A DNA stretch of 64,000 nucleotides, taken from positions 124,001 to 188,000 of the forward strand of contig JANBPK010000774.1 of assembly GCA_027579435.1 (NCBI GenBank), read 5' to 3'. Positions 56,971-64,000 of the stretch are shown one piece after another (position 1 is the first letter of the stretch; each line of letters starts with the position of its first letter). Made by a program: the position numbers and the translations under genes. Origin of the DNA: Candolleomyces eurysporus (Eukaryota > Basidiomycota > Agaricomycetes > Agaricales > Psathyrellaceae). The notes beneath the pieces were generated by a model. The model was not told the DNA's origin. It did not search any database and saw nothing but the letters and a program-made list of their open reading frames with translations.

Positions 56971-57768
56971 CACAATCACAGGAGGGTATCAAAGGCTGAG
57001 AGTTGAGTCTCGAACCATGGAACGCAGCCCAGGCACTTTGCAAACCTATTCTAGATGCGGCTATTGTTGAGTTCGCATGGATATTCACCGAGGATTGCTT
57101 CTGGAAAGCGCACCCTTCCGTTCGCACACCTAATCCAATGAATTAATCCAAACTTTGGGTGCTTGGCTCCACCAAGCCACACTGCTTCACTACTCTGCTG
57201 ACTCCTTCTATCTCTTGGCTATGGACAGGCTGACTGAGCTTTGGGTTAATGACCCTATACGCTTTAGTCATGCTTTTCCGGCTTTCCGTACTGGTTCACA
57301 AACTTCGGACGATCCTCCACAGCCCATCAACAAATGCTAATACCTTCCAAAGATGGTAAGGTCAGCGCTTATTGACTTGACAGATCGACAATCATGTTCT
57401 CAAAGCCACCGGCTACTTCACAAAGACTTCCACTTAGCAATGTCAGGGCAAATTCCCTTGTAGTACGCATAACTCCTGCTGATATTGTCCCTCGCCAGGT
57501 CAGGCATATCAGGTAGCTTTGATTCTAGTTGTAGCTGTTTCAGATACGTTCACAAGGCCTTCACAAACTTAAAGTACTGTTGTAGAACCGTCTTACTCAT
57601 CTTTCTCATCTCTGCTAGGTAATCTGCTTAGTTGGCAACCAGGGAAAGCTCCAACTCTATATTTCCCAACTTCACAATAATCTTCTTTATACATACTGTA
57701 AGTCAGTTCACAAACATTAAGAACAAGTTTGCAAATTTCATAGAGTGTTCACACAATCGGCGCATCAC
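56971..57768 (-). repeat. long inverted repeat, right arm
   Basis: Right arm, reverse complement of 55594-56385. It ends directly against the alternative NADH dehydrogenase fragment. Compared in the same orientation, this arm has lost several CpG sites kept in the left arm and the reverse, as described in the findings. Confidence 0.8.
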
Positions 57769-57783
57769 TGCCAGATTCTACTT

Positions 57784-58100
57784 CCTCACCCAGCGCAACC
57801 AGACACTGGGCACACAGGCACCATTCGACCCCGAAAAGAAAACTATTGTCATTTTGGGGAGCAGTTGGGGGGCAACTAGCCTTCTGTTGACGCTGGACAC
57901 GAGGGATTACAATGTTGTATGTCTTTGCTTATTATCGTTATTGTCCCGTTTTCACTCTATCTACAGGTCGTTATCAGCCCAAAGAATTATTTCCTGTTTA
58001 CGCCACTGTTCCCCAGTGTTGCTGTTGGAACTTTGAATCTGTGCTCGATTATCCAGCCAATATGGTACATTACACAGCACAAATCACGCAATGTATCAGN
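57784..58100 (+). pseudogene. type II (alternative) NADH dehydrogenase, N-terminal fragment
   Basis: Two exon-like pieces, about 57784-57915 and 57967-58100, separated by a gtatgt...ctacag intron. They read APFDPEKKTIVILGSSWGAT, then SLLLTLDTRDYNV joined to VVISPKNYFLFTPLFPSVAV and GTLNLCSIIQPIWYITQHKS. This is the first nucleotide-binding fold of NDE/NDI-type rotenone-insensitive dehydrogenases, which oxidise NADH at the mitochondrial inner membrane. The expected GxGxxG motif (GSGWGA) is altered to GSSWGA. Homology stops at three Ns near 58100-58110, and no FAD or C-terminal part follows. It is a truncated copy, probably captured or cut by the adjacent inverted repeat. Confidence 0.7.
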
Positions 58101-58376
58101 TATCAAGNCNGGGCGCGCGAGACTGGGCACGCGAGAAATTCCTACCGTGCGGTTCCCGCCAACGCTACTCAGTGCCGGCTTTGATGATTACTTCCTTTGT
58201 CGAAGATAGAATGGAAAGCTGGATCATAGCTTCGACTTTGAGGTCGTCTCGAGGACAGCTGAGGCTGTTCAATATAGGCGAACGCGAGAGCTTCATGTTT
58301 TCAGGGTGAGCAAAAGACTCTGAAATTGTGGAAGGTTGTACTGGCATCGATAGAAGCAATTGCCATCGCCTGGGTT

Positions 58377-59980
58377 CAAGGATAGGAGTCGAATAATGAG
58401 ATGCCGAGGTACCGTGGCATGGACGCACCATTAGACAATCTGAACGACGTGTAACCTTGTTGAATTAGCGAATTGATTTGCTTGACAAAGCGGTCTTGTT
58501 CTGCTCGCATAACTGAGGCGAGCCTTGCTCCGCGCAGAACTGACATAGGCGCTAGCTCCAGGACTGGGGAGGTACCAAGAGGGCTCTGCAGGACAAAGGT
58601 AATGAGTGAATCTGGCTATGGCAGCTGCTTCAAGCGTACGCTTACCTGCATATTGTGGTATAGCGGACTTTGAGGTTGACTCCGTCGATGAGCGAGTTCC
58701 TGAGCCTGATACTCGAGTTGGCGTTTGGATGTTTCCAACTCCGTCTTCGAATCCTGAAGCGCCTTCTTCACCCTTTCCAACTCGAACTCGGTTTGGTAAT
58801 GTGGGGATTTGGCGCGGTCCTGGTCTTTCGTCACCTTCTCCAGTTGAGCACGAAGCCCCGAGGAATCTGCCGTCTTCTCTATCACCGCTGTCCGGGCTGC
58901 AGTGAACTGTTCCACAAGTCTGACTTTGTCGACGTGCAGAGCCATGGCCTCCCGTCAAGCTTCGTTTAGCTCGTCGCTCAGTTGACGCTCTCGTTCTCGG
59001 AGAGTATGGCATTCCGTCGACAGCTCGTCCCGGGCCTTCCGACTAACTTTGAGTGCCGCTTTCAGCTCGGCGTGGCGTTCCTTGAATGAGGAGTTGGGAG
59101 CAGGGAAAGGGAGGCAGTAAACCTGAGGCAAGGGGCGTTATTTGCTGAGAGACTCGGTGATTAGGGAACGAACTGTTCGCAGATGAAATGAAGGGTTAGA
59201 ACTTGGAGCAGAAAGGAAAAAAAGCGCAAGACTGACTATTTTGCATAACCGCCTGGGGCCTCGTAACAGGAGCGGCGAAAAGAGGAGCGTTACGTTGGAC
59301 GTTAACATTGTGATTCGCGGTCGTCGAAACCGGACCAATAAAACCGTTGTTGGGGGTATCTATGAATGTGTGAGGAGCGCTAGGGACTCTCGGCTGGGGG
59401 ACAAAGTAAGGCTGAGCAATATTTTGGAAAGGTTGGGCGTATCGGAGAGCTTGACGAGACTGAACGCTGCTCATAGCCGTCAGTGGTACCCGGTGGCAGC
59501 TATCGGAAAGGGCGTTCTAGCCTGGACATTCAAGCTTCCTACAGGAACCACGGTTCCCATTCTTGACGGAGAGCCTTTCAGATTAGGAACACCGTAGCCG
59601 GCTGACCGATGGGATAGGTCGGCAATTGGGGAGCATGGGCACCATCTCGGGTTGAGGACCAGACTGTTGACGCTGAGGAAGCTGGGCGTTGGCTATCCTA
59701 GCGGGCGCGAAGCTCTCATTTGCGATGGCGAACTGTTCAAAGCGGGNAGGACTGCAGCCCGACGGACTGATCCCAGACTGTGACAAGAGGCTGTTAGGAC
59801 CACTTGCAGCGTGGGGACGAAGCTGCAGAGGCTGAGGAAGGTGAACGTGGCCATTAGCGGGTGGAGCATTCTCGACAAAGAGCCATTGAAATTCTTAGTG
59901 CGAGGAGGAGCGAGGAACGGCTGGGGATTCTGAAGCATCGGCCGTAATGGGTATCTGGGAGAAAAGCAGCATCCAATCAA
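58377..59980 (-). pseudogene. coiled-coil protein of unknown function, probably decayed
   Basis: The best-supported part is the last two exons, to 58646 and 58585-58377, joined by a GT-AG intron. The first has heptad-rich stretches (VEQFTAARTAVIEKTADSSG, TEFELERVKKALQDSKTELE, TSKRQLEYQAQELAHR); the last reads MRAEQDRFVKQINSLIQQGY. The coiled coil continues upstream (LKAALKVSRKARDEL, CHTLRERERQLSDELNEA) but is interrupted by one TGA near 58966. Farther upstream, Gln/Pro/Asn-rich frames (59196-59474 and 59583-59880) may be earlier exons but change frame. The ATG at 58945 could start a shorter protein. Function not recognised. Confidence 0.4.
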
Positions 59981-60505
59981 AATTGCTGGAGATGCCGAAG
60001 AACTTTTTGTTCTCTTTCAACGAGAAACTCCAGATGACGTCCTTGCAAGTCTCGTAGAAGCCCCAGCAATTTCAGCAGCCGGTCGCATGCCCAACTTCCG
60101 TGACACCAACAGCAGATCCAGCAATCTTCGCCAGCGACCGCTGTCCAGTCTCACTTAACGCGTTGTTCGACGTTGCATTCTCCTCCGCCTCCGCCGTCCT
60201 CGTTCAGGCATGCCTCAGCGCATTCCGTCCACCTTTATTGCTGTTTTCATAATTGTTGGCGCGGCCGCTGAAACGCGCGCAAACACAAAATCCGCGCGCG
60301 ATTTGGGTCGTCGATTGGGGCACCCCATAGCTCAACAACGGGTGCACGAATCACCATGATTTTAGATGCGTTCGAAAGCGTAGATTAAGCAGAATGTATT
60401 GGTGTAGAAAAATAAGGCTATTTCTAAATTGAAACCGGGTGGTTGGATGCACGTCATCAGCCCTCATGTGGTTCCCATCACCAAACCTCTCTGCCCAGTA
60501 CCACC
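59981..60505. other. intergenic, GC-rich patch
   Basis: Contains a CpG-rich patch around 60258-60310 (ggcgcggccgctgaaacgcg and cgcgcgcg). No gene or clear transposon terminus was found. Confidence 0.35.
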
Positions 60506-61715
60506 ATGCCAAAAGGTATTGTTATCTCAGATGAGATGCGTGAAACTGTTGTGCGGATGTCGGATGTCTTCAGCCATGAAGAGATTCACACATTCACCAA
60601 TGTCAGTAAACGGCAACAGCAGCGAATCATGAAAGATTGGCACGAGACTGGCACCTCTGCACGGCCCCGTCCGCCAATTCAGCTGCGTGGTAGACCCCGC
60701 TTGGTCTCAGCTGAAGAAGCCTTTGTAAGTCATGCTGTTTACTCCAAAATTCTCTTTCTGAATCTGTTTTGAGTTTCTCCATGGCTGTGTCAACAAAGCT
60801 TGTGATGCATTTCTTGACGAAATGCAGGCAGATCTTGAGATACTCTGTGGTCGTAAAGTATCTCTCCCAACTGTATGGAGAACTCTCAAAAGAGGAGGAT
60901 ATAAAATGAAAAAGGTATGTTTATAGAATGATTGAATGAACAATGCAGTATACTGAGAAACTCTGCCAGCTGACTCGAAATGCAATTGAACGAAGCGCAA
61001 GGAAGCGGGCTGCATATAGCTTCAAAGTTGGAGCTGCATACAGTGCAGAGCAACTTGTTTTTGTTGATGAAAGTTCAGCAGATCGACGAACTACTTACAG
61101 GGGCTATGCCTGGGCTATCACTGGACGACGAGCTGTTAGAAAGGCTTTTTTTGTTCGCGGGCGAAGGTCAGCTTCTTTCACCTATTTCAAGGCAATTATT
61201 CTCTAATTTTTTTGACATCTCAGATATTCCATTCTCCCAGCACTATCCCTTGATGGAATTATTGGTCTTGACATTGTTGAGGGCTCTTTCAATAAGCGGC
61301 GATTTGCACATTTTATCGCAGGGCTCCTTGACCAGATGAACCCATGGCCTCTTCCCAACTCGGTCATTGTTATGGACAATTGCCGAATTCATAAAGATCC
61401 AGAAATACTCAAGATGATTGAAGAGAGGTAAGCCTAATCAGCTTGGGCATGAAGTCTGATTTATGTTTAACTTCCCATAGAGGAATGCGCTATCTCTTTC
61501 TCCCCCCATATTCCCCTGACTATAACCCAATTGAGCTGGCATTCTCTTCAATCAAACAGTACATTCGCAGAAATGGTTCTGAGCTACGTCATGCAATGTC
61601 TGAGGAGGATGACATGGTGGTGTATCAGTTTCTTAATGAAGCTGTACATTCTGTAACAGAAGGAAAGGCACAGGGATGGTTTGCTCATTCTGGATATGAT
61701 GTTGACTTTGAGTAG
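60506..61715 (+). CDS. Tc1/mariner-type DD34E transposase
   Basis: Five exons: 60506-60724, 60774-60914, 60970-61166, 61224-61427 and 61481-61715, GT-AG with consistent phases, 331 residues, no stop. The N terminus carries a helix-turn-helix (EEIHTFTNVSKRQQQRIMKD) and a GRPR linker. The catalytic DDE_3 part shows LVFVDESSADRRT, SVIVMDNCRIHKDPE and FLPPYSPDYNPIELAF, with exactly 34 residues between the second Asp and the Glu, the DD34E spacing of Tc1 elements. An alternative acceptor at about 60945 would add eight residues. All three catalytic residues are present, so the enzyme may be active. Terminal inverted repeats were not found by eye. Confidence 0.85.
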
Positions 61716-61822
61716 TGGTATTTCATGCAGATGTAGACTTCATTTGCAACATATATACTGAGTGGTGGTTATAAAGCAGTTAGGAAGGGTATAAATGTAC
61801 AGCTTGGATACAGTACAGCATA

Positions 61823-63689
61823 TTAAAAGTAGCGAACAGGATTGCTGCTTGTGTTACGGGCACGTTTGCCCTCACGCTTCCGAATCTTGGTGGTTTCCCT
61901 CTGTGCAAGTCCCAAGATGCGGTCAGCCGTTCCTAGACGCATTCCAGGGCAAGCATCTGAAAGAGATTGGGGGGTAAATTGGCTATCTGCCAAATCACAG
62001 ATGCGAACATATTTCTCCTCCTCAAAGAAGCCCTGGAATTGTGAGAAATTGTGTCCATCAGCACCTGCAGGCCCATTATCAAGTTGAGTTAGCCAACTGG
62101 TAATGCGGGGGAAAAGGGTTATGTCTTCTTCAATCTCGTCAGGAGGATCAGAGCTTGGGGCTTGATCAACGCCATATCGCTGACCATAGAACTTGGGTGG
62201 TGGAACTGGCATCATGGGGTGATAACCGAAAGGTACTGGAGGATAATAAACTGGAGTAGGGGTACCACCATACATCCCAGGCTGCTGGGAGTTTGTTTGA
62301 GAGGCTGCTGGAGTTTTAGGGGCAGGCTTGCGATCTCCAATTCTAAGGTTCTTTGGTGGTGTGGTGGTAGAGTTGTAGCCCTGAGCCTACAGAAGGCTAA
62401 GCATGATGATTACTTTCTTCCAAAGGTGGAGAAAACATACCAAGTAAATCGCCCATGAGCTCAGATCTGCATTTGTAAGCTCATAGTGGTGGTCAGTGAG
62501 CTTCAAACAGGCTTTTCCAGCATGCTCAGCACACGCATTATCCCGTTGAAGGTCTACTATCCACTGCGTTGGGCTTTTCTTCTTGTTCTTGATCTTTCGA
62601 CCATCAAGATCCCCATCGGAGCCAGATTCTGAGTCCGAGTCTGAGGTCTGGTAGGTAGTAATAGATCAGTGGCTTGAGGTTTCTAAATGTAAGATTCATG
62701 CGCACCTTCCGTTTCTTGGATTTCTTATTTCTGGCTTTCTTTGCTGTAGACTTTGATTTGCTCTCCACCATATCTGGTGCATCCAAGAACTTGAGCTCAA
62801 CCGCAAGCTCCTTCTTTGAGCGACCACCCGATTTTGACATCAAAGCTGTTCGAACCTTGCTGACCATATTGCTGTACTGGTCTTGGTTCTTGAGATGCTG
62901 GTAGAGGGCAGTACGAGGCTGGGTGGTAAAGCGATATGCAGTCTTTGTTTGGCTAGGGTCTACACCGGTGTCGACTTCAATGGCCACACAGAATGAGAAC
63001 CAATCGGCTTCAGAATCGATGTTGACAGTAGACACGGCACCATCATAGGGGACCAAGAATGGGATATTGAAACCTGGTATGAAGTATAAGTAAAATTTGT
63101 AACCATGCAAGGCTACCAGAACGCACCTTCCTCCTCCTCCTCCTCCTCCTCTTCCTCCTCCTCCTCCTCCTCCTCCTCCTCTTCCTCCCCCTGATCACTG
63201 TCATCTTCTGCACCTCCTACCTCGATCTCCTCTTCATCCTCTCCACTGCTTGGTAAATTGCCCTTATCAGTTTTGCTCCGGGAACGCTTTCGATGATTCT
63301 CGCTGCTGTCAATTGTGGCAGTGGTGTTTGCGCGCTTCCATTTGACACCTAAAAAGCTATATGGTTAGTAGATCTCGATGTGATGCAGAACAGGGTGACG
63401 TACGTGATTTCGAGGGACTGCTGAGATCAGACATGGCCTCGATGACCTCGTCTATATCTTTATCGGGCACTTCATTTGTGTCTGAATGCCCAAGTGTTGA
63501 TAGTTGCTCGTCGTCACTGGAGATTGTGATATGTTCAGCAGAGGGAGTGGGGTGGGCTGGTCCACGAAGAATGAGACGGCGGCTCGAGGTAGGCTGTGTG
63601 GGTGCCGGCACAGCCGCAGCAGATTTTGAGCCCTTTCGGGTGCCCTTTCGTGTGCCCTTTCGTGTCGTAAAACCGGTGTTCCGTGCCAT
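61823..63689 (-). CDS. 548-residue unknown protein convergent with the transposase
   Basis: Five exons: 63689-63404, 63348-63127, 63073-62706, 62647-62441 and 62386-61823, GT-AG, phases consistent. The N terminus (MARNTGFTTRKGTRKGTRKG) is basic, followed by a Ser/Thr/Pro region and a long poly-Glu tract encoded by a GAG/GAA repeat. The most protein-like part is FNIPFLVPYDGAVSTVNIDS, DWFSFCVAIEVDTGVDPSQT and TAYRFTTQPRTALYQHLKNQ. Next come a Lys-rich stretch, a KNKKKSPTQWIVDLQRDNAC segment and a Pro/Tyr-rich linker before a helical C-terminal domain. I do not know the family. Its 3' end is 107 bp from that of the Tc1/mariner transposase, so it may be part of the same element or a host gene next to it. 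Confidence 0.7.
63127..63189. repeat. CTC/CTT trinucleotide repeat encoding poly-Glu
   Basis: About 60 bp of cctcctcctc on the plus strand, inside exon 2 of the minus-strand 548-residue gene, where it encodes an acidic tract at the exon end. Repeat length is likely variable. Confidence 0.8.
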
Positions 63690-64000
63690 AGGCAAGCAGT
63701 GAAGGCGAGAAAGATGCCTGCACGGATGTGACAAGAGCTGTGGGCCGTGATGCTGACGGCGCAAGAACAAGAGGCAGCGTCGCCATCAATAACGGTGCGG
63801 GGTCAGATGCAGCTCTGCCCCAGCTCAATCAGGGCAAATGACCTCTCTAAAATCAATGTAGAGCTTTACTACACTAGTATGCTGACCCTATAATTTCATT
63901 CTGGGAGGACAGAACCTCGTTGAGCATGCAACATGGTTTGCACTTGTCAAATTGGACTCCTTGGTGATGTTTGTTCAGCCTGAGGAGAAAGCATGATTGA
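63690..64000. other. no gene seen at right edge
   Basis: 5' flank of the 548-residue gene. No terminal repeat matching the left flank of the transposase was found by eye. Confidence 0.35.

Noticed and set aside
63127..63189. CRISPR-like or satellite array
   Set aside because: It is a simple trinucleotide run without spacers and encodes poly-Glu within an exon; no CRISPR array was seen in the window.

Overview
The window looks like nuclear DNA of a filamentous basidiomycete, most likely an Agaricomycete. Genes are broken by many short GT-AG introns (about 50-90 nt). The families present are typical of that class: FunK1-type fungal protein kinases, a TPR/CHAT protease, a DUF6534-like membrane protein, metallothioneins, a Plavaka-like transposon relic and a Tc1/mariner transposase. 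The species cannot be named from the sequence. Scattered N bases often sit beside homopolymers, so some apparent frameshifts are probably assembly artefacts.

Layout. 0-10 kb: a five-exon mitochondrial K+/H+-exchange-related gene (minus), a decayed FunK1 kinase, a small secreted protein gene (SSP1), a 62-residue metallothionein, a RidA/YjgF-family gene and a 194-residue unknown gene. 10-18 kb: a transposon-type gene relic and two complete four-exon FunK1 kinases (minus). 18.9-20.7 kb: an inverted, diverged copy of the 4.1-5.4 kb block, carrying SSP2 and a 454-bp hAT-like MITE. 20.8-37.4 kb: a multi-exon TPR-CHAT protease gene, followed by a direct tandem duplication of about 7.2-7.6 kb. The duplication produced a truncated CHAT pseudogene and the SSP3/SSP4 pair. 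37.7-45.6 kb: a third FunK1 kinase, tRNA-Glu(CTC), a DUF6534-like multi-pass membrane protein gene and a second, 35-residue metallothionein. 46.9-53 kb: a FunK1 fragment, a long gene-poor stretch and a small beta-trefoil lectin-like gene. 53.6-64 kb: a transposon-rich end with a Plavaka-like relic, a ~0.8-kb-arm inverted repeat with CpG-type mutations, a fragment of an alternative NADH dehydrogenase, a decayed coiled-coil gene, an intact DD34E Tc1/mariner transposase and a convergent 548-residue unknown gene.

No operon logic applies. The common thread is local expansion: five FunK1-related loci, four SSP genes and two CHAT loci, spread by tandem and inverted segmental duplication next to transposons. 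Housekeeping-type genes (the K+/H+ exchange protein, RidA, tRNA) are interspersed. The two metallothioneins share an ATG-only first exon. The strongest candidates for undescribed biology are the SSP family and the transposase/548-residue gene pair.
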